This document shows positions 50,921 through 60,360 of a DNA stretch of 64,000 bases, in pieces (position 1 is the first letter of the stretch; each line of letters starts with the position of its first letter). The stretch is taken from contig CAKNRQ010000002.1 in assembly GCA_930990965.1 (NCBI GenBank), positions 1-64,000 on the forward strand. The letters are read 5' to 3'. This DNA is from an uncultured Clostridia bacterium (GTDB lineage Bacteria; Bacillota; Clostridia; Oscillospirales; Oscillospiraceae). The notes under the pieces were generated by a model, which did no database searches, was not told the origin of the DNA, and worked only from the letters and a program-made list of their open reading frames with translations. A program made the position numbers and the translations under genes.

Positions 50921-51667
50921 TTACTTTATCAGCGCCGGCAGGCGTGAGCTTATGTCCCTCAGCACCGCTTCGCTGGTTATGCGTGCAACGTCGTTCATGC
51001 GCGTGATTACTGTGAAGGCAAACACTCCCCCCGTCCTGTCTCGCAGCGGGAACGAGATGCTGAAGACGCCTGAGACGTATTCCTCCGGGCATACAGAATA
51101 CCCTCTTTTTGCCACCTGAGACAGTTCTTCACGCAGTGTGGCCTCAGTTATGTGCTTGTTCTGCACTCCACTGAGATCTATGTGTGACAAGTAGTCGGCC
51201 AGCCGCTCCTCAGAGTAGGTAGAGAGCATCGCCTTGCCGGCACTGGTACAATAGGCCGGGGCGGTTTCACCACCGATAAAGTCCAAATCCTTGTTGAAAA
51301 ACCGCGTTACCCGCCAAAGCAGTACCGCATCTCGTCCGGCCATGGAGTTGATGTTCACCGACACGTCGTACTTGCGTGCCACGCTGTTGGCGACAGGGAT
51401 AAGCGCGCGGACAAGCGCATTCGAGCTCACGCTCTTTGAGCCCAAGGCATAGAGCCTGTAGCTGAGCGAGTACCTGTGTGTCTCGGCGTTTTTCTCAACA
51501 TATCCCAGCTCTGAAAGCGTGGCCAGCAGCCTGCTCACAGAAGCTATGGAGACGTCCATCAGCTTTGCTATTTGCGTCACACTAAGTTGACCGCTGTGCG
51601 CTGCAAGCAGCTCCAAAAGCTGCATCGTGCGTTGAGCAGATTGAATTTTACCGTAATCCTGAGCCAT
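50921..51667 (-). CDS. IclR-family transcriptional regulator (hydrolase/permease locus)
   Basis: A 248-residue regulator. SAQRTMQLLELLAAHSGQLS and VTQIAKLMDVSIASVSRLLATLSELGYVEK form the winged helix; the C-terminal sensor has APAYCTSAGKAMLSTYSEERL and KRGYSVCPEEYVSGVFSISF. Start 51667 has AGAGGGGG upstream; an ATG at 51724 would add an unrelated 19-residue leader. Divergent from the metallo-hydrolase and permease genes, its probable targets. A CGCAA / TTGCG repeat near 51685-51705 could be its site. Confidence 0.88.
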   Translation of the reverse strand: MAQDYGKIQSAQRTMQLLELLAAHSGQLSVTQIAKLMDVSIASVSRLLATLSELGYVEKNAETHRYSLSYRLYALGSKSVSSNALVRALIPVANSVARKYDVSVNINSMAGRDAVLLWRVTRFFNKDLDFIGGETAPAYCTSAGKAMLSTYSEERLADYLSHIDLSGVQNKHITEATLREELSQVAKRGYSVCPEEYVSGVFSISFPLRDRTGGVFAFTVITRMNDVARITSEAVLRDISSRLPALIK

Positions 51668-51746
51668 CTCTTCTCCCCCTCTTTTTGCATATACCGCAAA
51701 ATGTCTTGCGCTGATTAAAAACATTTTTGATATTTGCCATAGGCAC

Positions 51747-51775
51747 TTGCGTCAGCTAATACTACAGTTTAAATT
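51747..51775 (+). promoter_or_regulatory. candidate promoter of hydrolase/permease operon
   Basis: TTGCGT (51747-51752), 17-bp spacer, TAAATT (51770-51775). Moderate match. Confidence 0.5.
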
Positions 51776-51835
51776 ATCATATACAATACCATTTTAGGTT
51801 TGTAAAAACAAGAGCGAACGAAGGAGGATACCGCT

Positions 51836-52654
51836 GTGAAATTCGATCTGATGGGGACTATACACCTGACCACTTCTACAGAGGCCATACCGCCTGTCAA
51901 GATTTTTGACAACATGGCCATCATCGGCTCTGCCGGCACGAACTGCGTAGTGATCGAGACCAGCGAAGGGCTGATACTGCTCGACGCCATGTGGCCCGGC
52001 AAGCTCTGGGAAGACATGATTGAGGACGGTCTCAAGTCCCTCGGTTACAATCCCGCCGACATCAAGATACTGCTCATAAGCCATGGCCACCCCGACCACT
52101 CCGGCTGCGGCAGGCACTTCATTGAAAAGTACGGCGCCGTGCCGTACATGTCCAAGGTGGACTATGAGTTCGAGAAGGAGTTCTGCGCCCAGGCTAACAA
52201 CCCCGATTGGTACTTTGACTTCACGGTTGAGAACTTCCTCGACGAAGGAGATGTCCTGACTCTCGGCGACACCGACATCATGTGCTTTTCCACTCCGGGC
52301 CACACCCCGGGCGGCCTGAGTTTTATATTAAAGGTATACGACCAGGGCCGGCCGCACATGGCAGCTCTCTGGGGCGGCAGCGCGCCTCCCCCGCAGCTTG
52401 AGGCCAACTACCAGTATCTGCGCAGCCTCGACCATTTTATAGAGATGTGCCGCAAATACCACGTAGACGCAGACTTCATGAACCACCCCATACTCAACAA
52501 CGGCGTGGAGCGTATGGCCGTCATGCGCAACCGCATCGACCAGGTTGCCAACCCCTTCGTAATCGGCGAAGAGGGTTATATACGTTTCACCGGCCTTTAC
52601 CGCCAGCTCGCTGAGGACAACATCGCAGCCGGCTGCGTAGATTACACAAAGTAA
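51836..52654 (+). CDS. metallo-beta-lactamase-fold hydrolase
   Basis: A 272-residue metallo-hydrolase. ISHGHPDHSGCGRHF is the HxHxDH zinc motif; FSTPGHTPGGLSF supplies the third His and a late His lies in FMNHPILNNG. The fold covers lactonases, thioesterases and beta-lactamases; no signal peptide, so it acts in the cytoplasm. GTG start with AAGGAGG upstream. Followed 45 bp later by a permease and preceded by a divergent IclR regulator, which suggests hydrolysis (for example lactone or ester opening) of an imported compound. Confidence 0.88.
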   Translation: MKFDLMGTIHLTTSTEAIPPVKIFDNMAIIGSAGTNCVVIETSEGLILLDAMWPGKLWEDMIEDGLKSLGYNPADIKILLISHGHPDHSGCGRHFIEKYGAVPYMSKVDYEFEKEFCAQANNPDWYFDFTVENFLDEGDVLTLGDTDIMCFSTPGHTPGGLSFILKVYDQGRPHMAALWGGSAPPPQLEANYQYLRSLDHFIEMCRKYHVDADFMNHPILNNGVERMAVMRNRIDQVANPFVIGEEGYIRFTGLYRQLAEDNIAAGCVDYTK

Positions 52655-52699
52655 AAGTAACAGTAACAACTGCATACTGGAGAGGAGAAGAGAAATAGG

Positions 52700-53905
52700 A
52701 TGACTTTTTGGTCTACATGTTCGGCGCTGGCAGTAATCGCGCTGTTCTTCGTTATCGGCAATATGGTCTCTGTCAAGACCAAGGGCTATATAAATTCCGT
52801 GCTCGTGGCCGTCATCATATTCCTGATACTTATGTACAGCGGAATCGTGCCGGCCGATATCTGTACCACCTCAGGACTCACAGGTATGGTAAATACCTTT
52901 GTCATACCGTTCTGCATCATTGACGTCGCCAGCAAGCTCAAGATGCGCGACCTGAAGAGCGAGTGGAAAACGGCGCTCGTAATCGTCGTAGCAACCCTGG
53001 GCATAGTCGCCGTCTGCGCCACCGTCGGCACCTGGGTCATCGGTCAGGCCCGCGCCATCGGCGCCATTGGCCCCCTCGGCGGGGCGCTGCTCGCAACTAC
53101 CATCGCCCAGCAGGCTGCGACGGCCATGGGCGCGGACGACGTGGCCGTTTTCGTCATGATCGTCCTGGTACTGCAGATGCTCGTGGGACTGCCCATAGCC
53201 AGCGTCTGTCTAAAGCAGTACATCAAGAATATCCGCTCCAACGGTGAGCTGGCCGCGGCGCTTTCCGTAAGCGACTCCGGCCCTGTGCTCGATGTAAAAT
53301 CCGTCGAAAAGAAGTCCGGCTTTGCCGCTAAATACCTTGAGAGCGACTACTGGGTCTTTTTCCGTATCGCGGTCGTCGGCTTCGCGGCCTACGCTGTGGG
53401 CACATGGCTGGCCGGACCCACTCAAAACATAATTAACGCCACCCTCTGCTACCTTATCTTCGGCATGATCGCCGCCGAACTCGGTATCATCGACCGGGGT
53501 CCGCTCAGCAAAGCAAATTCCCAAGGTATCATCTACTTTGCCCTCTTCTCTCTGCTGTTGAGCACTTTCGCCTCTGTCACCTTTGACGTGCTGATATCTC
53601 AGATTGTCCCGGCCGTTGCAATCATACTCATGGCCGCCGCCGGCATGCTGATCTTCTCTGGCGTGCTGGGAAAAGTGCTACACGTGAACCCCTGGCTGGC
53701 CATGGGCATCTCCATGTGCTGCTACGTCGGTTACCCCGGCAGCCAGATTGTCGCCGAAGAAGTCATAAAGGGCACCAGCGACCTCACAAGCGCCGAGTCC
53801 GAGACCTGCAGCAGACTCATAATCCCGAGGATGATACTCGGCTATTTCGTCGCCGCCATCGTATCAATACTCGCCGCCAGTGTTTCCGTCGCATTTATGT
53901 TCTGA
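52700..53905 (+). CDS. predicted ten-to-twelve-helix permease
   Basis: A 401-residue integral membrane protein. Two halves each carry conserved helix breaks (AIGPLGGALLATTIAQQAATAMG in the first, YVGYPGSQIVAEEVIKG in the second), a pattern seen in inverted-repeat secondary carriers. I cannot name the family; resemblance to glutamate- or malonate-type carriers is only topological. Shine-Dalgarno GGAGAGGAG. Probably imports the substrate of the metallo-hydrolase upstream. Confidence 0.6.
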   Translation: MTFWSTCSALAVIALFFVIGNMVSVKTKGYINSVLVAVIIFLILMYSGIVPADICTTSGLTGMVNTFVIPFCIIDVASKLKMRDLKSEWKTALVIVVATLGIVAVCATVGTWVIGQARAIGAIGPLGGALLATTIAQQAATAMGADDVAVFVMIVLVLQMLVGLPIASVCLKQYIKNIRSNGELAAALSVSDSGPVLDVKSVEKKSGFAAKYLESDYWVFFRIAVVGFAAYAVGTWLAGPTQNIINATLCYLIFGMIAAELGIIDRGPLSKANSQGIIYFALFSLLLSTFASVTFDVLISQIVPAVAIILMAAAGMLIFSGVLGKVLHVNPWLAMGISMCCYVGYPGSQIVAEEVIKGTSDLTSAESETCSRLIIPRMILGYFVAAIVSILAASVSVAFMF

Positions 53906-53921
53906 ACCGGATCAATACAGC

Positions 53922-53953
53922 AAAACCGTCCCGTTAAACGGGGCGGTTTTTTT
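53922..53953 (+). terminator. terminator of hydrolase/permease operon
   Basis: Stem AAAACCGTCCCG / CGGGGCGGTTTT with one mismatch, ending in TTTTTTT. Confidence 0.9.
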
Positions 53954-54454
53954 ATCGTAAATCATAGTAATGCCCAATATAAGTATTTTGTTTCTTGGGG
54001 CTGTTATTTCTGTGCCGGCAAGTTTACACCAATGACGTATGACAACAGACGTCATACAAGTGTGAATAAACTATTAACACAGTTTTATGCACATTTTGGC
54101 ACTAACTTGATATCTTTATCTAATTCAATGCAAGTATTATTCTTATATTTTACCATTATTCCGTCTGGCCGCATGTTACAAATGTTATCAAAATATGAAT
54201 TCACGCAGAATTGCGTACATGTCAGAAGGCTCTAAAAAATGGAAATCTTTTCATCGTGTTTAGGTTATTTCCCTATTGTATTTGCATATTTTGCACCATC
54301 CATTTTCGATTGACTTAGAGATTCTACACAAAATAAATGTGATTATTCTGTCTATTTATTCTAATTTACATATTAAAGAGATTATGCTATCCTAAATCCA
54401 GAACCATTGGTAGGATGTTGGACACACTATTTTTAGAGCAAGGGGAAATGCAAA
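53954..54454 (+). promoter_or_regulatory. AT-rich control region of carbohydrate module B
   Basis: A 500-bp stretch with no credible gene. A promoter TTTACA (54365-54370), 17-bp spacer, TATCCT (54388-54393) lies 60 bp before the racemase-like gene. Nested inverted repeats at 54033-54057 (GTATGAC / GTCATAC and ATGACGT / ACGTCAT) could be an upstream regulator site. The rest shows nothing I can name. Confidence 0.5.
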
Positions 54455-55126
54455 ATGAAAGTCGGTCTGATTTATACCAGCACCACTCCTGAGCTTATTG
54501 AGCTCGTGGAACAGGAAGTCAAAAAGCAGCTCGGAGACGACGTGGAAATGCTCAGCCTCCAGGACCCCAGCATACTCGCTGAGATCCGTGAAGCCGGTTA
54601 CGTCACCACCGCCCCCGCCGCCAGGCTGATTGGCATGTACATGAAGGCTGCCGAAGAGGGCTGCGACGCCATGATCAACCTGTGCTCCTCCGTCGGCGAG
54701 GTTGCCGACTGTGCTCAGGACGTAGCCCGTTACATTGGCGTGCCCATAGTCCGTGTCGATGAAGAGATGTGCCGTGAGGCCGTTCGCCGCGGCAGCCGCA
54801 TAGGCGTTATGGCCACTCTTGCCACCACCCTAACCCCGACCAAGAACACAATAGAGCGTGTGGCCCGCGAAGCTGGCAAGCATGTTGAGCTCGTCGATTG
54901 CCTCGTGGACGGTGCTTTCGGTCTTGATCAGGAACAGTTCCGCGCCAGGCTCACCGAGTCTGCCGCCGGTATCATTGACAATGTTGACATCGTCGTTCTA
55001 GCCCAGGGCAGCATGGCTTACGCTGAGCCGCATCTGGAAGGCGTGTACGGCAAACCCTTCCTCGGCAGCCCGCGTTTTGGCGCCGTCGAGCTCAAGAAGG
55101 CCCTTCAGGCCAAGGGCGTTATCTGA
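54455..55126 (+). CDS. Asp/Glu/hydantoin racemase-superfamily protein
   Basis: A 223-residue protein of the aspartate/glutamate racemase fold. MKVGLIYTSTTPELIELVEQ opens it; INLCSSVGEVADCAQDVAR holds the first catalytic-type Cys, and RIGVMATLATTLTPTKNTIE the middle of the fold. The second Cys of true racemases is not where expected (the usual GC motif is replaced by VLAQGSMAYAE), so it may be a decarboxylase, isomerase or an inactive relative. First gene of module B; Shine-Dalgarno AAGGGGA. Confidence 0.72.
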   Translation: MKVGLIYTSTTPELIELVEQEVKKQLGDDVEMLSLQDPSILAEIREAGYVTTAPAARLIGMYMKAAEEGCDAMINLCSSVGEVADCAQDVARYIGVPIVRVDEEMCREAVRRGSRIGVMATLATTLTPTKNTIERVAREAGKHVELVDCLVDGAFGLDQEQFRARLTESAAGIIDNVDIVVLAQGSMAYAEPHLEGVYGKPFLGSPRFGAVELKKALQAKGVI

Positions 55127-55155
55127 AACAGCATCATTAACAATTAAAACACTGC

Positions 55156-57147
55156 ATGCTAATCGACACCAGTAAAAGCCCTTACGCGAAAGTATACTCT
55201 ATTCCGCAGGAAGACGTAAACTGGGACAGCGGCTTTTGGCTCGACCGTTTCAACACCGCTGCCGACAGCACAGTACCGCACATCCGCTCCCTCTTTGAAA
55301 ACCCGGACCCTTGGTTTCACGTCGTTGAGAACTTCAGGGTCGCCGCCGGTATACACGAGGGCGTGCACGAGGGGACCCCGTTTGGGGACGGGGACTTCTA
55401 TAAGTGGTTTGAGTCGGCGACCTACGTAGTGGCGAAACGCCATGACGAGCAGCTCGAGCGCGAACTCGACGAGTACGTAGAGCTGATAGGCCACTGCCAG
55501 CAGCCCGACGGTTACATATCTACTAAGCAGATAATTGCCGACCGGGCCGCTAAAAATGGGGAGTCCTCCAGGCTCGGGGACATAAACGACTTTGAGTGCT
55601 ACAACTTCGGCCACCTCTTCACCGCCGCCTGCGCATATAAGCGCGTTACGGGTAAGGATGCGTTTCTGAACATAGCAATTAAGGCTGCCGGATATCTCCG
55701 CGCAATGTACCAGGGCTTTATAGATGCCGGCGAGGCCAAGACCGAGGTCTGTCCCTCGCACTACATGGGCCTTGTGGAGCTCTACCGCACCACCGGCAAT
55801 CCCGAGTTCCTCACGACGGCAAAAATGGCCGTGGCTGTGCGCGATCTCGTGAAGGACGGCTCCTATGACAACCAGGACGCCGAGCCGCTGAGAGAGCACA
55901 AGAAGATAATGGGCCACTGTGTGCGCTCCACTTACCTCTACGCGGGCGTCGCGGACCTCTACGCCGAAACCGGAGAACGGGCGCTGCTCGACATGCTCCA
56001 CAGCGTCTGGAATAACGGATTCCTCCGGAAGACGTACATAAACGGCGGCAACGCCGCGCTGTACACTGGAAATTCGCCCTACGGGCTCTTCCCGTATAAG
56101 CACAACAAGAAGATAAGCTTTGTGCATCAGGCATACGGTTACGAGTACCAGCTTCCGAATATAACGGCCTACAACGAGACCTGCGGCGCCCTGGGCACCG
56201 TGATGTGGAACCTCAGGATGTTCGCCCTGGAGCCGGAAGCCAAGTACTTCGACCAGATTGAGCGCACCATGCTCAACCTCACGCTCGCCTCCGTCAGCCT
56301 CGACGGCGACAAGTACTTCTACGAAAACATGCTGCGCCGCACCGACTCCCTCGATTACGAGCTGATATGGCCAGTGAGCAGGACGGGGAAAATATCCTGC
56401 TTCTGCTGCCCACCGAATATGGCGAGGTTTATCACCGAGTCGAGCGAATACGCCTATATGCAGTCCGAGGACGCGATATGGACCGGCATGTACGGCGCGA
56501 GCCACGCCAGGGTCCAGCTCAAAAACGGCGCCGCCTTCACGCTGCGTCAGGAAACGGCCTACCCCTGGAACGGCAGGATACGCTTCAGCTTCGAGGACGT
56601 AGTACACGATGTGCCTTTCACCCTCAAGCTTCGCATTCCCGGCTGGTTGCGCCGCGGCAGCGTGAGCGTCAACGGCAAGTGGACGGACCTCAGCAGAAAG
56701 GACGCCGGTAAATATCTCGATGTGCGCGTAGAGCGCATAGCTGGAACGGTTGTCGAACTCGACTTGGACATGACGCCGCGGCTCACTATAGCGCATACGA
56801 AGGTTGAAGAGGACCTGAACCAGGTTGCCGTAGAGAGGGGCCCCCTCCTCTACTGCCTGGAGTCCGTCGATACGGACGCCCGGGACCTCGGCCGAGTGAT
56901 GCTACCGGTGAGCGCAAAATTTACCGAAGCGCAAACTGAAATACTCGGCTGTCAGCTGGTCTCGCTCGAGACCACGGGTTACACCTTTGAGCAGAACGTC
57001 TGGTACGACGGCGACGCGCTCTATCAAACGCTGGAACTGCCGGAACTCAGGCCGGTAAGGATAAGGATGATTCCCTACTTTGCCTGGGACAATCGCGGCA
57101 TGGGTCAGATGACTGTGTGGCTGCCGGCCCTGTGGGGCAGGCTTTAA
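55156..57147 (+). CDS. GH127-family glycoside hydrolase (DUF1680)
   Basis: A 663-residue enzyme of the beta-L-arabinofuranosidase group. An alpha/alpha barrel (HCQQPDGYISTKQ, ECYNFGHLFTAACAY, YNETCGALGTVMWNLRMF) is followed by beta domains. The zinc site and nucleophile expected from Bifidobacterium HypBA1 are present: Glu and Cys in NETCGA and the Cys pair in CCPPN. The family also contains aceric acid hydrolases that act on pectin RG-II. No signal peptide, so it works on imported glycosides. No Shine-Dalgarno is visible before the ATG, odd for this locus. Next to a TRAP transporter, which favours an acidic sugar substrate. Confidence 0.88.
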   Translation: MLIDTSKSPYAKVYSIPQEDVNWDSGFWLDRFNTAADSTVPHIRSLFENPDPWFHVVENFRVAAGIHEGVHEGTPFGDGDFYKWFESATYVVAKRHDEQLERELDEYVELIGHCQQPDGYISTKQIIADRAAKNGESSRLGDINDFECYNFGHLFTAACAYKRVTGKDAFLNIAIKAAGYLRAMYQGFIDAGEAKTEVCPSHYMGLVELYRTTGNPEFLTTAKMAVAVRDLVKDGSYDNQDAEPLREHKKIMGHCVRSTYLYAGVADLYAETGERALLDMLHSVWNNGFLRKTYINGGNAALYTGNSPYGLFPYKHNKKISFVHQAYGYEYQLPNITAYNETCGALGTVMWNLRMFALEPEAKYFDQIERTMLNLTLASVSLDGDKYFYENMLRRTDSLDYELIWPVSRTGKISCFCCPPNMARFITESSEYAYMQSEDAIWTGMYGASHARVQLKNGAAFTLRQETAYPWNGRIRFSFEDVVHDVPFTLKLRIPGWLRRGSVSVNGKWTDLSRKDAGKYLDVRVERIAGTVVELDLDMTPRLTIAHTKVEEDLNQVAVERGPLLYCLESVDTDARDLGRVMLPVSAKFTEAQTEILGCQLVSLETTGYTFEQNVWYDGDALYQTLELPELRPVRIRMIPYFAWDNRGMGQMTVWLPALWGRL

Positions 57148-57205
57148 ACCGGAAAATTGTGAGTAATCACATTTTTAAAATTTTAATGGGAAAAGGAGTA
57201 GTAAA

Positions 57206-58315
57206 ATGAAAAAGTTCCTAGCATTGCTTCTCGCGCTGGTAATGGTTTTCGCTCTTGCCGCCTGCGGCGAATCTGAGACCACCCCCAGCACCGCCCCGAC
57301 TGCTGATCCCAGCAGCGAGACGTCCGACACCCCGGAAGGCGTCCCCGCCAACGCCACTGAGGCTGCAGCTCAGGGCCGCAAGGTGCTGACCCTCAACCAG
57401 CACAACTCCCGCGAGTCCTCGAACGGACAGTTCGTCCAGTCCTTCGTAGACTACGTCAACCAGAACAGCGACACCCTCTACATCGACGCTTACTACAACG
57501 GTGAGCTCGGCGGCATCCAGGAAGGCCTCGAGAACGCCATCATGGGCACCATCGACATCGGCGAGTGCATGTTCGCCCAGTTCGCCACCTTCTATCCCGA
57601 GATGGGAGTCTGGTCCATGCCCTATCTGTACACTGACCCCGCCGACGGCGCCAAGATCGTTGACCTCGAGAAGAACACCCTCCTCGCCGACATGATCACC
57701 AAGTGCGAAGAGGCCACCGGAGTCACCCTGTTCGGTGTCATCTACACCACCGACGCCCGTCAGCTCACCTGCAACTTCCCCGTCTACACCCCCGATGACC
57801 TCGCCGGCGCCACCATCCGCTCCATGACCAACGAGACATACACCATGTGCATTGAAGGCATGGGCGGCACTCCCGTTCCCATTGACTGGACCGAGACCAT
57901 CTCTGCTCTGACCACCGGCACCGTCGTTGGCCAGGAGAACCCCTACGCCACCCTCGTCTCCTATCAGATGTGGGACTGCCAGGACTACGTCATGGAGACC
58001 AACCACATGTTCGACTTTGTCGTCAACTACATCAACACTTCCACTTGGGAGAGCCTGACTGAAGAAGAGCAGCAAGTTCTGCGCGATGGCTGCGCCCACG
58101 AGCAGCAGTTCAAGGTTGAGATGCTCGAGGAGCAGCTCGCTGAGTACAAGCAGACCTGCATCGACAACGGCATGACCATCATCACTGAGGAAGATGGCCT
58201 CGACCTCGATGCCTTCAAGGCCGGCGTCGACGCCCTCAAGGAAGAGCGCTATCCTCAGTACAGCGAGTACTTCGCCTGGATCGACGACTATATAGCCAAC
58301 TACGACGCTGCGTAA
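57206..58315 (+). CDS. TRAP transporter substrate-binding lipoprotein (DctP family, module B)
   Basis: A 369-residue receptor. MKKFLALLLALVMVFALAAC is a lipoprotein signal with lipobox LAAC, followed by a Ser/Thr-rich linker. DctP features: QNSDTLYIDAYYNGELGGIQ, DLAGATIRSMTNETYTMCIE and PVPIDWTETISALTTGTVVG. The Arg in TIRSM is at the carboxylate-clamp position. Only moderately like the module A protein, so a different ligand is likely. Shine-Dalgarno AAAAGGAG. Confidence 0.92.
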   Translation: MKKFLALLLALVMVFALAACGESETTPSTAPTADPSSETSDTPEGVPANATEAAAQGRKVLTLNQHNSRESSNGQFVQSFVDYVNQNSDTLYIDAYYNGELGGIQEGLENAIMGTIDIGECMFAQFATFYPEMGVWSMPYLYTDPADGAKIVDLEKNTLLADMITKCEEATGVTLFGVIYTTDARQLTCNFPVYTPDDLAGATIRSMTNETYTMCIEGMGGTPVPIDWTETISALTTGTVVGQENPYATLVSYQMWDCQDYVMETNHMFDFVVNYINTSTWESLTEEEQQVLRDGCAHEQQFKVEMLEEQLAEYKQTCIDNGMTIITEEDGLDLDAFKAGVDALKEERYPQYSEYFAWIDDYIANYDAA

Positions 58316-58336
58316 TTAACCCCGCTTCAATTACAA

Positions 58337-58365
58337 GGAGGGAACAGCCCCCGGCTGTTCCCTCC
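58337..58365 (+). terminator. intercistronic hairpin between dctP and dctQ
   Basis: Perfect 13-bp stem (GGAGGGAACAGCC / GGCTGTTCCCTCC, loop CCC), no T run. Such hairpins behind binding-protein genes usually protect that part of the mRNA so that more receptor than permease is made. Confidence 0.65.
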
Positions 58366-58396
58366 CACTAAATGCCGTTAATTAGGAGGCGGTTCA

Positions 58397-59032
58397 ATGT
58401 TCAAGAAAAACTACCTGCGTTACGGCCTCGATTGGGTGTACAAGTTCTTCTTTGCTGTCCAGTCTGTGTGCATATACGCCTCTCTGCTCTGCATTATATT
58501 TACAGTTTTAATGCGTGAATTATTCACTGTAAGCATTGTCTGGGGCTATGAGATAGCCTGCTGGTTTGTTATTATACTCGTCTACATAGCCATTCCCGCC
58601 AACCTGCATACCAAGTCGGATATAAAGGTTGACGTCGTTTATAACTACTCTCCCAAAGTTGTACAGAGGATACTCAGTGTCCTCCACTTTGGTATCGAAA
58701 TCGCTGTACTGATCATGATGGCCACCGGCTTCAAGACCTGGCTGACTATGGTCGGCCACGGCCACCTCGCCGCGTCCGGTCTCACAAATACCATGTACTA
58801 CGGCGTCATCGGTGTCGGCATCATTTTCGGGCTTATTGAGATGTTCTGCGAGGTCATAGACCTTTTCGTCAAGAAAGACCCCAACGCCGCCCCGCAGGTG
58901 CGTGAAAAGACCGTCCTCGAGATGCTCGAAGAGGACCGTGTCGCCCGCTTGAAGGCTGAGCAGGAAGCTCAGGCTAACGCGGAAGCTGACCAGCAGAATT
59001 CTACCGACGAAAACAAGGAGGGTGAGAAGTAA
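58397..59032 (+). CDS. TRAP transporter small permease (DctQ family, module B)
   Basis: A 211-residue four-helix subunit. SIVWGYEIACWFVIILVYIA is the typical second-helix region. A charged tail of some 45 residues (PQVREKTVLEMLEEDRVARL, then Gln/Asp/Glu-rich) extends beyond the usual DctQ length and would face the cytoplasm. Its stop shares one base with the DctM start. Shine-Dalgarno AGGAGG. Confidence 0.9.
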   Translation: MFKKNYLRYGLDWVYKFFFAVQSVCIYASLLCIIFTVLMRELFTVSIVWGYEIACWFVIILVYIAIPANLHTKSDIKVDVVYNYSPKVVQRILSVLHFGIEIAVLIMMATGFKTWLTMVGHGHLAASGLTNTMYYGVIGVGIIFGLIEMFCEVIDLFVKKDPNAAPQVREKTVLEMLEEDRVARLKAEQEAQANAEADQQNSTDENKEGEK

Positions 59033-60315
59033 TGGATATAGCCATGTGTTTGATTATCTTCCTTATACTCATCGTACTCGGTGTTCCCGTCGCGTACATA
59101 TTCTTCTTCGTCGGCGGTCTCTACCTTGTAACCAATGGTGTCTCACTCGGCGCAGTCGTTCAGAGGATGGGTACGTCCCTGAACTCCATAAGCATGGTCG
59201 CCATACCGATGTTTATCTTCGCCGGCACCTTTATGAACCACTTAAACTTAACAGACGCAATATATGACGGCATCATGGTCACCCCCATCGGAAAGATGAA
59301 GGGCGCTCTGGCCCAGGCCAATGTCGTCGCGTCCCTCGTCTTTGCCGGCATGTCCGGCGCCGCCCTCGCCGACATTGGCGGCCTCGGCAAGATAGAGATA
59401 AAGGCCCAGGTCCAGGCCGGTTACTCGCTCGAGGAATCCCTCGGCCTGACCCTCGCCTCCTCCACCCTCGGCCCCCTCTTCCCGCCGTCCGTCCCCCTGA
59501 TGCTGTACGCCCTTTACGCCGAGCAGTCCGGCGCCAAGATGCTGACCGCAGGCATCCTGCCCAGCCTCCTGATGACCGTTCTCTTCATGATTACCGTCGC
59601 AATCCTCGCCCGCAAGCGTAACTGGCCCTACTACAAGGGAACCACGGACAAGAAGGCCAAGCTGAAGATATTCCTGCGCGGCATCCCCGGTTTCTGCGTG
59701 CCTATCTTCCTGCTCGTCGGCCTCTACTCCGGCGCCTTCGCCACCGCCGAGCTGGCCGCCCTCTGCTCCGGCTTTGCTCTGCTCGTCTCCGCAATCTTCT
59801 ACCGTCAGGTACACTGGCACACCTTCGTTGACGCCGCCAAGGAGTCCATATCCAATATCACCGCCATGTTCTTCATCCTGGCTGCCGCGAACGTGTTCTC
59901 CCAGGTCGTCAGCCGTGCCGGTCTGGCCGCCATCGTGCGCGACTTCGTTGTCAGCCTCGACATCGGCTGGTTCGGCATACTGATGATAATCAACATTATA
60001 TTCCTGATAATCGGCATGTTCATGGACTCCAACGTCGCCATCATGATCTTCACCCCGATACTGCTGCCCGCCGTCATGGCTGTCGGTGTTAACCCGATTC
60101 ACTTCGGCGTCGTCGTCTGCCTGAACGTCGTCATCGGTATCTTCACCCCGCCTTTCGGCACCGCCCTGTTCCTCGGCCAGGCAATTACGGGCCTGAGCTT
60201 CGGACGAGTTGTAAAAGCCATGATGCCATACTTCCCGTCCCTGCTGGGAGGCCTGCTCATACTCACGGCGTGGCCCTGGCTCTCCACTGTTCTGCCGAAT
60301 ATCATCTATCCCTGA
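59032..60315 (+). CDS. TRAP transporter large permease (DctM family, module B)
   Basis: A 427-residue transport subunit. MFIFAGTFMNHLNLTDAIYDG, FAGMSGAALADIGGLGKIEI and LASSTLGPLFPPSVPLMLYALY are DctM signatures, with GIFTPPFGTALFLGQ near the end. Coupled to the small permease gene. Supplies the substrate for the GH127 enzyme or the transketolase genes beyond the regulator. Confidence 0.93.
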   Translation: MDIAMCLIIFLILIVLGVPVAYIFFFVGGLYLVTNGVSLGAVVQRMGTSLNSISMVAIPMFIFAGTFMNHLNLTDAIYDGIMVTPIGKMKGALAQANVVASLVFAGMSGAALADIGGLGKIEIKAQVQAGYSLEESLGLTLASSTLGPLFPPSVPLMLYALYAEQSGAKMLTAGILPSLLMTVLFMITVAILARKRNWPYYKGTTDKKAKLKIFLRGIPGFCVPIFLLVGLYSGAFATAELAALCSGFALLVSAIFYRQVHWHTFVDAAKESISNITAMFFILAAANVFSQVVSRAGLAAIVRDFVVSLDIGWFGILMIINIIFLIIGMFMDSNVAIMIFTPILLPAVMAVGVNPIHFGVVVCLNVVIGIFTPPFGTALFLGQAITGLSFGRVVKAMMPYFPSLLGGLLILTAWPWLSTVLPNIIYP

Positions 60316-60360
60316 CAGACAGGCTGCCAAGCACTTTTTGTACAATCGGAGTTTTAGCTC

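Noticed and set aside
54032..54235. 67-codon open frame in the AT-rich control region
   Set aside because: No Shine-Dalgarno, covers a palindrome, and shows no protein-like pattern.
55159..56796. 545-codon open frame on the minus strand
   Set aside because: Antisense to the GH127 gene; no recognisable motif and no Shine-Dalgarno.
59248..60345. 365-codon open frame on the minus strand
   Set aside because: Antisense to dctM; repetitive Gly/Glu/Asp shadow composition.
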